DNA of 14,853 bases from contig JBBSET010000070.1 in NCBI GenBank assembly GCA_038239485.1, positions 1-14,853 of the forward strand, written 5' to 3'. This DNA comes from DASQEH01 sp038239485. GTDB lineage: Bacteria; Actinomycetota; Actinomycetes; Propionibacteriales; Nocardioidaceae. The notes under the pieces were generated by a model, which was not told the DNA's origin, searched no databases, and worked only from the letters and a program-made list of their open reading frames with translations. Shown here piece after piece: positions 6,883-13,983 of the stretch; within the stretch, counting starts at the first letter, position 1; every line of letters starts with the position of its first letter. Made by a program: the position numbers and the translations under genes.

Positions 6883-8375
6883 GCGGTCTCGACCTCCTGC
6901 TGGCCCTCCCGGCGCTCGGCGCGATCCTCGTCATCGCCCTGCCCGTGAGCAGCGGGCGCGCCACCCAGCTGGCCATCGGGCTCGCCACCGTCGTCCTCGC
7001 CCTATCGGTCGTCGCCGAGATCGCGGTGATGCGCGGTCCGGGCGGCTTCCGCTGGCAGACGGACGCCGCATGGATAGCGCCGATCGGCGTGCGGTGGCGG
7101 CTCGGCATCGACTCGCTGTCAGCGCCTCTTGTGGTGCTCACCGCCCTGCTCACGTGGTGCTGCCTGGTGGCTCTGCTGAGGCGAGCGCCAGAGTGCGGCG
7201 GCAGACGCGGCCTGGTGACGCTCGTCCTGCTCATCGAAGCCGGCAGCATCGGTACGTTCGTGGCGCTGGACCTGATCGTCTTCTTCATCTTCTTCGAGCT
7301 GGTCCTGATCCCGATGTGGTTCGTGATCGCCAACTGGGGCGACGAGCACGACCCCGTCGGTCGGCGTCGGGCCGCCACCAGGTTCCTGGTCGTCACCGTG
7401 ATCGGCTCAGCGCTCGTCCTGGTGGCCTTCTTGATGCTGCGGTCGAGTACCGGCAGCTTCGACCTCACCGTCATCGCGCGGCGTGCGGCCGGCATCGACC
7501 ACGGTCGCCAGATCGTGATCGCGGCCCTGTTCATGGTGGGCTTCGGTGCCAAGATCCCGCTCTGGCCGCTCCACTTCTGGCTTCCCGACGCGCACAGCAA
7601 GGCCCCGACGGTAGGGTCGGTGCTGCTCGCGGGGGTGCTGCTCAAGCTCGGGACATACGGTCTGCTTCGCTTCTGGTACGACGCGGTGCCGGCCGGGGCG
7701 GTGGAGGTGGCGCCGTACCTCGGTGCGCTCGGCGTCGTGGCCATCGTCTACGGTGCGCTGGCCTGTCTCGCGCAGACCGACCTCAAGCGGATGGTCGCCT
7801 ACTCGAGCATCGGTCATATGGGGTTCGTCGCGCTCGCGATCTCGACCATGACCCCTCAGGGGCTGGCAGCCGCCAACTTCGCCAACGTCGCGCATGGTGC
7901 TGTCACCGGCTTGCTGTTCTTCTTCGTCGGTGGGCTGAAGGACCGGGTCGGCAGCAGCGAGTTCAGCGTGCTGGGACGCGGGCTTTACACGCGTTCGCCT
8001 CACCTCGCGGCCGTCTTCGCGGTGGCGGCGATGGCGAGCCTGGGCCTTCCCGGCCTGGCGGGTTTCTGGGGCGAGATGCTCGCCATGCTGTCCGCCTACT
8101 CGCCCAACCCGGCACTGCCTCGGGGCACCTATCTCGTCTTCATGGTCGTCGCGGGGGTCGGTGTGGTTCTCACCACCGCGTACTTCGTGGCGGCCATCAG
8201 GAGGCTCTGCCAAGGCGCCGGCGCGAGCGACGCGCTCGTCGACGTTGCCCCTGACGAATGGGTCGCGTGGTCCCCGCTGATGGTGGTGACGGTGGGTCTC
8301 GGCGTCGCCCCGATGGCACTGTTGTGGTCGGCGGACTCCGGGGCCGCGTTGGTCTCGGGCGTGATCGCGCGATGA
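6879..8375 (+). CDS. nuoM: NADH-quinone oxidoreductase-like subunit M, antiporter-like
   Basis: NuoM is the middle antiporter-like proton pump. The 498-residue product has the usual length, E140 in FIFFELVLIPMWFVI, K225 in GFGAKIPLWPLHFWLPDA, HSKAPTVGSVLLAGVLLKLGTYG in two conserved parts, and DLKRMVAYSSIGHMGFV. LGLPGLAGFWGEML is the conserved late helix. The GTG at 6879 overlaps the nuoL stop by four bases; the G-rich stretch just before it could act as a ribosome site. The stop overlaps the nuoN ATG. The key channel residues appear intact. Confidence 0.97.
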   Translation: MSGLDLLLALPALGAILVIALPVSSGRATQLAIGLATVVLALSVVAEIAVMRGPGGFRWQTDAAWIAPIGVRWRLGIDSLSAPLVVLTALLTWCCLVALLRRAPECGGRRGLVTLVLLIEAGSIGTFVALDLIVFFIFFELVLIPMWFVIANWGDEHDPVGRRRAATRFLVVTVIGSALVLVAFLMLRSSTGSFDLTVIARRAAGIDHGRQIVIAALFMVGFGAKIPLWPLHFWLPDAHSKAPTVGSVLLAGVLLKLGTYGLLRFWYDAVPAGAVEVAPYLGALGVVAIVYGALACLAQTDLKRMVAYSSIGHMGFVALAISTMTPQGLAAANFANVAHGAVTGLLFFFVGGLKDRVGSSEFSVLGRGLYTRSPHLAAVFAVAAMASLGLPGLAGFWGEMLAMLSAYSPNPALPRGTYLVFMVVAGVGVVLTTAYFVAAIRRLCQGAGASDALVDVAPDEWVAWSPLMVVTVGLGVAPMALLWSADSGAALVSGVIAR

Positions 8376-9916
8376 CGCAGGTCGTCGACTGGGGTGCCGT
8401 CGCGGCCCCGGTCTGCCTTGTGGCTGGGGCCGTCCTGGCACTGTTGATCGACGCGTTCTGGCCGCGTCGTGCCGTTGGGCTGACTGTGGCTGTCAGCGTG
8501 GCCGGAGTCGTCGCGGCTGGCATCGCGACGCTGGCGCTGAGGCACTCGCCCCGAGTCGCCTTCTGCCAGCCGGTGCGTCTCGAGGAGCCAATGAGCTGCT
8601 CATGGGTTGTCGACCACATCACGCTGGTGTGGTGGGCGGTCGTGTTGGTGGCGACTGGACTCGTTGTCCTGCTGCTGGCGCCGCTCGCAGCGTCGGGCGA
8701 CATGCCACCAGGCGAGACCTGCTTCCTCGTCCTCTGCTCGGCCGCCGGCGCGATGGCGGTTGCCGCCGCTCACGACCTGATCACCCTGGTCGTGGCGATG
8801 GAGACCGTCTCGCTTCCGTCGTTCGCTCTGGTTGGCCTGCGGCGGCGGGACCGCCGGGGAGGCGAGGCGGCGCTGAAGTTCTTCATCGTGTCGGTCGTCT
8901 CGACGGCGATAACACTGCTCGGAATCTCGATCGTGTACGGCGCCACCGGGACAGTTGCAGCGGGCGGCGTGGCGGCATCGGTGTCCAGCGGGGCTGCCAT
9001 CCAGCCCCTCATCGGGGTGGGCCTGATGCTGACGCTGGTCGGCTTGGGGTTCAAGCTCGCCGTGGTGCCGTTCCAGATGTGGGTCCCCGACACGTATGTC
9101 GGCGCACCGATCCCGGTGGCCGCATACCTATCGGTCGTCAGCAAGGTGGCGGGGCTCGCGGGGATCGCCATCGTCGTGGTCCGGTTCTTCCCGACGTACT
9201 CCGACACGTGGACGCCGGTCCTGGCTGTTGCCGCAGCGATCACGATGACGGTCGGGAACCTGGCCGCACTCCGCCAGCGGCACGCTGTCCGGCTGCTCGC
9301 CTGGTCGTCGGTCGCGCAGGCCGGGTTCCTGCTCGTGCCCCTTGCCGCGGGCGGCCACAGCACGGACATCCGCGCCATCCAGGCGTACGCCGCAATGTAT
9401 GCCGTGGTCAACATCGGCGCTTTCAGTGTCGTCGCGGCGGCTGCGTCGTGGGGAGCCGTCGACGTGTCGGACTTCGCCGGGCTGGTGCGCCGCACGCCGG
9501 CGCTCGGGTTGGCACTCGGCTTCGCCCTGCTCTGCCTTGCCGGGCTGCCTCCTGGCGTCGTCGGCCTGGTCGCGAAGGTGGTGATCTTCCGCAGCGCGGT
9601 CGACGGGCACCTTGGCTGGCTCGCCGTGGTGATGGCGGTCAACGTCGCGATCGGGCTGGTGTACTACCTGCGGTTCATCACCACCCTCCTCCGTCCCCCC
9701 GAGGAGTTGCCTTCTTCCGCACGCGAAGGGTCACCTTCTTCCTCCGAGGGGCCAAGCTCCTCGCTCGAGGGGTCAGGTTCTTCCGCGGCTGAGGTGCCAC
9801 AGACCCTGGCGGTGACGAGGTCCGGGCCCACTGTCGAGCTGGTCGCGGTCGCCACCCTGGTCGCCGCGGTCGCCCTGTCGGTCTGGCCGGCAGCGCTGTT
9901 CCAGATCCTGTCCTGA
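8372..9916 (+). CDS. nuoN: NADH-quinone oxidoreductase-like subunit N with a low-complexity insert
   Basis: NuoN is the antiporter-like subunit nearest to NuoK. The 514-residue product keeps E144 in METVSLPSFALVGLR, K228 in LGFKLAVVPFQMWVPD, and RLLAWSSVAQAGFLLV. Before the last membrane helix, residues about 444-476 form a Ser/Glu/Gly/Pro-rich tract coded by degenerate 21- and 24-base repeats. The insert replaces the loop that usually links the last two helices and faces the aqueous side. The final helix (VELVAVATLVAAVALSVW) follows in frame, so the gene is intact. The ATG overlaps the nuoM stop by four bases. It is the last gene of the operon. Confidence 0.95.
   Translation: MTQVVDWGAVAAPVCLVAGAVLALLIDAFWPRRAVGLTVAVSVAGVVAAGIATLALRHSPRVAFCQPVRLEEPMSCSWVVDHITLVWWAVVLVATGLVVLLLAPLAASGDMPPGETCFLVLCSAAGAMAVAAAHDLITLVVAMETVSLPSFALVGLRRRDRRGGEAALKFFIVSVVSTAITLLGISIVYGATGTVAAGGVAASVSSGAAIQPLIGVGLMLTLVGLGFKLAVVPFQMWVPDTYVGAPIPVAAYLSVVSKVAGLAGIAIVVVRFFPTYSDTWTPVLAVAAAITMTVGNLAALRQRHAVRLLAWSSVAQAGFLLVPLAAGGHSTDIRAIQAYAAMYAVVNIGAFSVVAAAASWGAVDVSDFAGLVRRTPALGLALGFALLCLAGLPPGVVGLVAKVVIFRSAVDGHLGWLAVVMAVNVAIGLVYYLRFITTLLRPPEELPSSAREGSPSSSEGPSSSLEGSGSSAAEVPQTLAVTRSGPTVELVAVATLVAAVALSVWPAALFQILS
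9701..9790 (+). repeat. degenerate 21/24-base tandem repeat inside nuoN
   Basis: Four units begin at 9701 (24 bases), 9725 (21), 9746 (21) and 9767 (24). Each starts GAG or GAA and continues with a Gly/Pro/Ser pattern and a CTTCTTCC- or CTCCTCG-like core. They encode EELPSSAR, EGSPSSS, EGPSSSL and EGSGSSAA. The repeat stays in frame and is confined to the loop between the last two helices. Confidence 0.75.
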
Positions 9917-10027
9917 GCGCGGCGGAGGTACGTCGTGGCCGCCTTTCGCCCTCTTGCCGACTCGGTGCGGACGGGAAGCGCGGTGTCCTAGGCTCGGTTG
10001 GTCCCGGGTCCAGTCGCTTGCGCCGTA
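9917..10027. other. convergent intergenic space after nuoN
   Basis: This 111-base space separates nuoN from the minus-strand ABM-like gene. A weak hairpin, GGCGG (9921-9925) with CCGCC (9939-9943) followed by TTT, could end the nuo transcript. A GTG at 9935 with GGAGG upstream opens an 18-codon frame that resembles nothing known to me and is probably chance. A TAGGCT box near 9988-9993 has no start codon behind it. Confidence 0.3.
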
Positions 10028-10321
10028 TTAGCTGAGGCGGACAGGTGCTGTGTCCGCGATGCGCGAGCGCGGGCTGCCCTCGAGGGCCGGTGAGTTGGCC
10101 CGGTTCGACCAAACCTCGGTCTCGAGGAAGTGCTGGAAGCGTTGCGCCGCTTCGATAGTGGTGAAGTCGAGATCGATCAGCACGTAGTGCGGATCGTCGA
10201 CTGGTTGCATGATCCGCTCGCGGAGGACGCCGCCTTGCTTGCGCCGGGCAGCGAACCGGGCGAAAGCGTCGTACCAGGTGTCGAAGTCACTGATGGAATG
10301 CTCGATAAGCAGTGTGGGCAA
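10028..10321 (-). CDS. small ABM-like (dimeric alpha/beta-barrel) protein
   Basis: The 97-residue product looks like the antibiotic-biosynthesis-monooxygenase/dimeric alpha-beta barrel fold: a beta strand MPTLLIEHSI, then FDTWYDAFARFAARRKQGG (helix), VLRERIMQPVDDPHYVLIDLDF (strands) and TTIEAAQRFQHFLETEVW (helix). Such small proteins in actinobacteria are often called cyclase-like or ABM domain proteins; the substrate is unknown and no catalytic residue can be named. The start is TTG at 10321, supported by GGGAGAG about four bases upstream; no better start lies in frame. The gene is divergent from the LuxR-type regulator and convergent with nuoN, so it is not part of the nuo operon. Confidence 0.75.
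   Translation of the reverse strand: MPTLLIEHSISDFDTWYDAFARFAARRKQGGVLRERIMQPVDDPHYVLIDLDFTTIEAAQRFQHFLETEVWSNRANSPALEGSPRSRIADTAPVRLS
10037..10057. terminator. hairpin at the 3' end of the ABM-like gene
   Basis: The arms GCGGACA (10037-10043) and TGTCCGC (10051-10057) pair perfectly with a 7-base loop, just inside the last codons of the minus-strand gene. Its place between convergent genes suits a terminator, but there is no T-tract and the sequence is also coding. Confidence 0.3.
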
Positions 10322-10415
10322 GGTCTCTCCCAGGTCGAGTCGTCTTGGTCATTGTCGACGCTAGGGCCGACCGACGATCGCCACCATCCCAGCGATCTGG
10401 GGGTTCGTCCGGCGC

Positions 10416-10421
10416 TAGGCT
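10416..10421 (+). promoter_or_regulatory. -10 box for a leaderless LuxR-type regulator mRNA
   Basis: TAGGCT (10416-10421) ends six bases before the GTG at 10428, and no Shine-Dalgarno lies between. This is the same layout as at nuoA. No convincing -35 box is visible 16-18 bases upstream. The 106 bases between this gene and the divergent ABM-like gene hold nothing else I can name. Confidence 0.5.
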
Positions 10422-10427
10422 GGCAGC

Positions 10428-11483
10428 GTGAAGGGTCGGGTACGGGCCGCGTACCTGACGTCAGCCGTGGAGCGCGTCGCCGTAGCCGGCGCGGACGACC
10501 GAGCATTACGCGCGCGGCTCTTGGACATCATTCAGGCTTTCGTACCTTTTGATGCCTACGCCTTCTTGCTTACCGATCCAGTCACCCGCGTCGGCTGCTC
10601 GCCTCTCGCCGACGTCCCGAATCTCCTCGCCCTGCCGGACCTGATCCGCCTCAAGTACCTCACGGCTGTGAATAGGTGGACCGGACTGCCCGCGAGCGGG
10701 TGCGCGACCCTACAGCAGGCAACGGGAGGGCGTCTCGAAGAGAGCCTGTTGTGGCGCGAGCACCTGTCGGGGCTCGGCATCCTCGATGTGGTGTCGGTCG
10801 TCTTCAGGGACCGTTTCGGCTGGTGGGGGTTCCTGGATCTGTGGCGCCGTGAGAGCTGCTTCACCGACGAAGAAGTAGCGGCCCTGGCCGACGTGCGACC
10901 GGCGTTCACGTCCCGCTTACGTGGCGTGCAGGCTGCAGGTTTCACGGCTGGCTCCGCTGCCCCGGCGGCCCACGGGCCCGGCGCGCTGGTTCTTTCCCCC
11001 GCTCTCACGATCCGCGCGCAAACCCCCCAGACGCAGGACTGGTTGAGCGCGCTTGTCCCTCCCCACTCGGGAGGAAGTCCCGTACCGGCAAGCGCCTACA
11101 ATGTTGCGGCTCAGCTTCTCGCTATCGAAGCGGGCGTCGATGCCCTTCCACCGCAGACCCGTGTCCACCTCGGCAGCGGCACGTGGCTCACCCTCCGGGC
11201 GGACCGCCTCGGGGGCCGCGCCCCGGTCGAGCAACGAGACATCGTGGTGACCATGGAGGCAAGTTCGCCAGCTGAACGCCGTGACGTGTTCTGCCGCTCG
11301 CATGGGCTGACCGGGCGCGAGGCCGAGGTACTCGGGCACCTCGCTGACGGGGTCGACACTCGCACCGTGGCGCGGTTGATGTCGATCAGCGAGCTCACCG
11401 TTCAGGATCATCTCAAGGGGGTGTTCACCAAGACCCAGACGTCGAGTCGTCGCGAGGTGCTCGCGGTGTCCGGCGGCAGGTGA
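10428..11483 (+). CDS. LuxR-family transcriptional regulator with GAF-like N-terminal domain
   Basis: The 351-residue product is a DNA-binding regulator. Residues about 20-165 (LLDIIQAFVPFDAYAFLLTDP onward) read like a GAF-type sensory domain. Residues about 290-345 form a LuxR/GerE helix-turn-helix: LTGREAEVLGHLADG, then TRTVARLMSISELTVQDHL and a final helix GVFTKTQTSSRREVL. No receiver-domain phosphoacceptor is present, so it is not a classical response regulator; the ligand cannot be told from sequence. The GTG at 10428 follows a TAGGCT box by six bases. Codon use includes more A/T at third positions than the nuo genes, which could mean later acquisition. The C-terminus abuts the remains of an unrelated gene on the other strand. 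What it controls is unknown; the divergent ABM-like gene is the natural candidate. Confidence 0.88.
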   Translation: MKGRVRAAYLTSAVERVAVAGADDRALRARLLDIIQAFVPFDAYAFLLTDPVTRVGCSPLADVPNLLALPDLIRLKYLTAVNRWTGLPASGCATLQQATGGRLEESLLWREHLSGLGILDVVSVVFRDRFGWWGFLDLWRRESCFTDEEVAALADVRPAFTSRLRGVQAAGFTAGSAAPAAHGPGALVLSPALTIRAQTPQTQDWLSALVPPHSGGSPVPASAYNVAAQLLAIEAGVDALPPQTRVHLGSGTWLTLRADRLGGRAPVEQRDIVVTMEASSPAERRDVFCRSHGLTGREAEVLGHLADGVDTRTVARLMSISELTVQDHLKGVFTKTQTSSRREVLAVSGGR

Positions 11484-11515
11484 GGCTTACGTGTCGGTCC
11501 ACGTCGAGGATCTGT

Positions 11516-11554
11516 CGCGTCCAGCCACATGCCGGCGATGAGCACGACGTCCAT
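11516..11554 (-). pseudogene. truncated start of an alpha/beta-hydrolase-like gene
   Basis: One base after the DinB-like stop an ATG at 11554 opens MDVVLIAGMWLDA, which closely resembles the first strand and HG-loop region of actinobacterial alpha/beta hydrolases (VLIAGLWLDG-type). Past this point the frame loses all resemblance and runs on antisense into the LuxR-type gene until a stop at 11408. The 48-codon frame is therefore a stub. The tight spacing suggests an original two-gene DinB-hydrolase operon cut by a rearrangement near 11484-11515. The identification rests on a dozen residues and is tentative. Confidence 0.45.
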
Positions 11555-11555
11555 G

Positions 11556-12299
11556 TCAGATCCCCTCCGTGGTGGAGCTGATCAGTTCCAGTGCGTCCAG
11601 GTCCCGTTCGGCGTAGAGGCGATGGTGCCATTCCTCGTTGACCACGATGAACAGGCACTGTGCCAGCGGGAAGTCCTCGAGCTGCGGCCAGCCCGGCTCG
11701 GTCCGGGTCACGGTCTCGTCGAGTTGTGCGGGGGTCAGGGCGGCGATCACGTTGCGGACCGTGGCCTGGCGCGTGCGACGTAAGGCGAGGACCTCGTCCA
11801 GCGATGGACGTGCCTCGCGATCCCAGGGAATGCCCTCCCAGCCAGGCGCCTCGTCCCAGGGGAGGTCGAGCGGATGCCAGGGCGCGGGATCGCCGAGGAC
11901 CATCCGGCCCACCCAGGCGGCACTCGCGAAGCCGAGGTGTCGCAGCGTCTCGATGAACGACCACTCGTCGCGGACCCGCTCGTGCAGGAGCTCGGGCGGG
12001 AGTGCTCGGGCACGTACCTCGGTCTCGGCCCAGAGTCGCTCCAGGACCTGCCACGCCTCCTGGAACCCCTTGACCGTGGTTGGGTGCATCTTCGTGCGAT
12101 CGGGCGTGCGGCGGTCGAGCTCGGCCTCGACCAGCGGGCCGATGTCGACCCCGTTGATCGTCACGCCCTCGATCTCGCCGGTGATCTCGACGTCGACGAG
12201 CTCGAGTCCGATGAGGCGGACGTGATGGAAGGAGATGGCCCGCAGGTCCGTGTGCTCGACGTGTGCGCCCCTCGGGATGGAAGCGGTGGATGGGTTCAT
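11556..12299 (-). CDS. DinB-superfamily protein with pentapeptide-like N-terminal segment
   Basis: The 247-residue product has two parts. Residues about 10-53 show the alternating pattern of a short beta-helix-like segment (VEHTDLRAISFHHVRLIGLE continuing to GEIEGVTINGVD), followed by the linker PLVEAELDRRTPDR. Residues about 75-240 are a DinB/YfiT-like four-helix bundle with candidate metal ligands H121 (ETLRHLGFA) and H225/H226 (NEEWHHRLYAERDLDALE). Proteins of this superfamily are metal-binding, often thiol-dependent transferases; the substrate here is unknown. The ATG at 12299 lies six bases after TAGGGT with no Shine-Dalgarno, so the mRNA is probably leaderless. The gene is divergent from the WYL regulator, 69 bases away, and the stub of a hydrolase gene follows it by one base. 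Confidence 0.85.
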   Translation of the reverse strand: MNPSTASIPRGAHVEHTDLRAISFHHVRLIGLELVDVEITGEIEGVTINGVDIGPLVEAELDRRTPDRTKMHPTTVKGFQEAWQVLERLWAETEVRARALPPELLHERVRDEWSFIETLRHLGFASAAWVGRMVLGDPAPWHPLDLPWDEAPGWEGIPWDREARPSLDEVLALRRTRQATVRNVIAALTPAQLDETVTRTEPGWPQLEDFPLAQCLFIVVNEEWHHRLYAERDLDALELISSTTEGI

Positions 12300-12301
12300 G
12301 G

Positions 12302-12327
12302 GCCCACCCTAGGAATGGTTCCGGACG
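12302..12327 (-). promoter_or_regulatory. start-proximal element shared with the GNAT gene, DinB-like copy
   Basis: On the minus strand this reads CGTCCGGAACC, four variable bases, then CTAGGGTGGGC, ending two bases before the ATG. TAGGGT is the -10 box. The same two 11-base blocks with the same 4-base spacing occur at 13958-13983 before the GNAT gene. The upstream block contains the palindrome TCCGGA and is a good candidate operator lying between the -35 and -10 positions. Confidence 0.65.
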
Positions 12328-12347
12328 TTCGCCTTCCGAATTTCGTC

Positions 12348-12371
12348 GTCCGATGTCAGTGTGGTCCGATG
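12348..12371 (+). promoter_or_regulatory. direct repeat GTCCGATG at the WYL regulator start
   Basis: GTCCGATG occurs at 12348-12355 and again at 12364-12371, 16 bases apart, the second copy including the start codon. Both resemble the GTCCGGA core of the block at 12317-12327 in the same intergenic region. The set may be the regulator's own operator. A CAGTGT hexamer six bases before the ATG is a weak -10 candidate. Confidence 0.3.
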
Positions 12372-13322
12372 AACGAGACGAGCCCGACCGCGCGGGCCCT
12401 GCGCACCCTGGAGATCCTGCAGAACCGACCGGGCTGTAACGCGGACCAGCTCGCGGAACGGCTCGGGGTCAGCGACCGCGCCGCCCGCCGTTACGTCGCG
12501 ATCCTGCGCGAGGCCGGCATCCCGGTCGAGTCGGTGCGGGGTCCGTACGGCGGCTACCGGCTCGGCCGCGGAGTGCGGCTGCCTCCCCTGGTGTTCACTG
12601 CCGCCGAGGCGCTCGGCCTCGTGATGGCGGTCCTCGACAGCCGGCACGCCGCGGCGGACAACGAGGACCCGGTCGGCTCAGGTCTCGGCAAGATCATCCG
12701 CGCCCTCCCGGTCCACGTGGGACGACAGGCGGCAACGATGCGCGAGCACGTCCGCGCAGTACCCGACCGCTGGGTCCGGCCCGACCCCGCCATCACCAGC
12801 GCGCTGGTCGAGGCGGTGGGCGAGCAGCGCCAGGTGCGGATCGGCTATCGCAGCGCCGCCGGTCACGGCCACTCCTTCGACGTGGACCCGTGGTCCGTGA
12901 TCGTGCGCTACGGACGGTGGTACCTGCTCTGCTTCGCCCACCACGCGGATGCCGTGCGGACCTATCGCGTCGACCGGGTGACCGCCGTCGGCGACGGGAC
13001 CAAGACCTTCGAGCCTCCCGAGGGGCTCGACCCGGTGGCGGTGCTCGAGGAGAACCTCGCGTCCGGCTGGGAGCACGACGTTCGAGTGGTCTTCCACGCG
13101 GCGATGACCCAGGTGGCGCCATACGTGCGCACCACGATGGGTCGGCTGGAACCGCTCGGGCACGACCGCTGCGTCCTCACGGGCAGCACCAGCAACCCGA
13201 CGATGTACGCCGGCGAGTGGCTGGCCGGCATGCCCTTCGAGATCACCGTCGAGGGCGGTCCGGAGCTGCGCGCGGAGGTCGCCGAGGTGGCGGCGAAGAT
13301 GGCGCGATCACTCGCCGAGTGA
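12369..13322 (+). CDS. WYL-domain transcriptional regulator (YafY-like)
   Basis: The 317-residue product is a helix-turn-helix regulator. Residues about 7-65 are the HTH_11-type domain (LRTLEILQNRPGCNADQLAE, then RLGVSDRAARRYVAILREAG and GPYGGYRLG). Residues about 140-215 are the WYL domain, with W174-Y175-L176 in YGRWYLLCF and the surrounding DVDPWSVIV and YRVDRV strands. Residues about 235-315 match the WCX C-terminal extension. WYL domains bind ligands such as nucleic acids or nucleotides in the families that have been studied; the ligand here is unknown. The ATG at 12369 begins the conserved HTH with no clear Shine-Dalgarno. The gene is divergent from the DinB-like gene and convergent with the GNAT gene, both of which carry the same promoter element, so it is the likely local regulator. 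Confidence 0.92.
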   Translation: MNETSPTARALRTLEILQNRPGCNADQLAERLGVSDRAARRYVAILREAGIPVESVRGPYGGYRLGRGVRLPPLVFTAAEALGLVMAVLDSRHAAADNEDPVGSGLGKIIRALPVHVGRQAATMREHVRAVPDRWVRPDPAITSALVEAVGEQRQVRIGYRSAAGHGHSFDVDPWSVIVRYGRWYLLCFAHHADAVRTYRVDRVTAVGDGTKTFEPPEGLDPVAVLEENLASGWEHDVRVVFHAAMTQVAPYVRTTMGRLEPLGHDRCVLTGSTSNPTMYAGEWLAGMPFEITVEGGPELRAEVAEVAAKMARSLAE

Positions 13323-13363
13323 GCTAGATTCCGCGACTCGGCACACCTATCAGCTGAATGGCC

Positions 13364-13954
13364 TCAAGTAGGCTCGACAGTCCTCACCATCACACAGTTC
13401 TTGAGCCCCTTGGGCCGGGCGTAGGTGAAGCCCAGCCGCTCGTAGAGGCGACGGGTGCCGTTGTAGAGGAACGACGACGACATCTTCTTGGTCTGCTCGG
13501 TCAGGTCGTGCGGATAGCTCTCGACCCGCCCGCCGCCCGCCTGCGCGGTCAGGTCGAGCGCACCGGTGATCGCCAGCTCGGTCACGCCACCTCGCCGGTG
13601 GCGCTTGTCGACGAAGACGCAGGTGATCCGGTAGTCGGGGTCCGCGGACTTGGTGGCGTCGTACTCCTTGCGGTGGTGGAGGGTCGGCAGCTCAACCGGG
13701 GTGCCGTACTCCGCCCACGCGATGGCCTCGTCGCCGTCCATCACCAGTGCGGCGTGTGCCTTGCCCTGCTCGACGTAGGCTTTCTTCAGCGCGCGGTTGG
13801 CCTCGGCACCCTGGCCGCGCTCGGGTCCGTCGGGGTGGAACCAGATACACCAGCAGCCGCCGAAGATGCCGTTGTGCCGCTCGACCAACGCGTCGAACGC
13901 CGGCCAGGTCTCGATGCTGAGCGGGGCGATCGTGTACGACGTCTTGGTGGCCAC
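13364..13954 (-). CDS. GNAT-family N-acetyltransferase
   Basis: The 196-residue product resembles GCN5-related acetyltransferases, which move an acetyl group from acetyl-CoA to an amine. The conserved strand ITCVFVDKRHRRGGVTELAI holds the cofactor-binding turn (RHRRGG, close to the family's R/QxxGxG/A), followed by a helix (ALDLTAQAGGGRVESYP) and the late LYERLGFTYAR motif. The N-terminal half with HNGIFGGCWCIWFHPDGPER is typical of one actinobacterial subgroup. The frame is open further upstream to 14026, but the GTG at 13954 is chosen: it sits seven bases after TAGGGT, and conserved sequence begins just after it. The substrate is unknown. The 3' end is 41 bases from that of the WYL regulator. 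Confidence 0.85.
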   Translation of the reverse strand: MATKTSYTIAPLSIETWPAFDALVERHNGIFGGCWCIWFHPDGPERGQGAEANRALKKAYVEQGKAHAALVMDGDEAIAWAEYGTPVELPTLHHRKEYDATKSADPDYRITCVFVDKRHRRGGVTELAITGALDLTAQAGGGRVESYPHDLTEQTKKMSSSFLYNGTRRLYERLGFTYARPKGLKNCVMVRTVEPT

Positions 13955-13957
13955 GCC

Positions 13958-13983
13958 GCCCACCCTAGAGCCGGTTCCGGACG
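13958..13983 (-). promoter_or_regulatory. start-proximal element shared with the DinB-like gene, GNAT copy
   Basis: On the minus strand CGTCCGGAACC, four bases, then CTAGGGTGGGC, ending three bases before the GTG at 13954. All 22 fixed bases match the copy at 12302-12327. A further GCGAA lies just upstream in both copies with one base of spacing difference. TAGGGT is the -10 box of a probable leaderless transcript. Confidence 0.65.

Noticed and set aside
9935..9991. 18-codon GTG frame after nuoN with GGAGG upstream
   Set aside because: Too short, no resemblance to a known peptide, and its ribosome site overlaps a possible terminator stem.
10428..11483. Two-component response regulator
   Set aside because: No receiver domain or phosphoacceptor Asp pattern is present; the N-terminal part looks GAF-like.
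12317..12327. GGAAC in the shared element as an ECF sigma-factor -35 box
   Set aside because: No matching -10 motif occurs 16-17 bases downstream; the TAGGGT box is only about four bases away, so it fits a spacer operator better.
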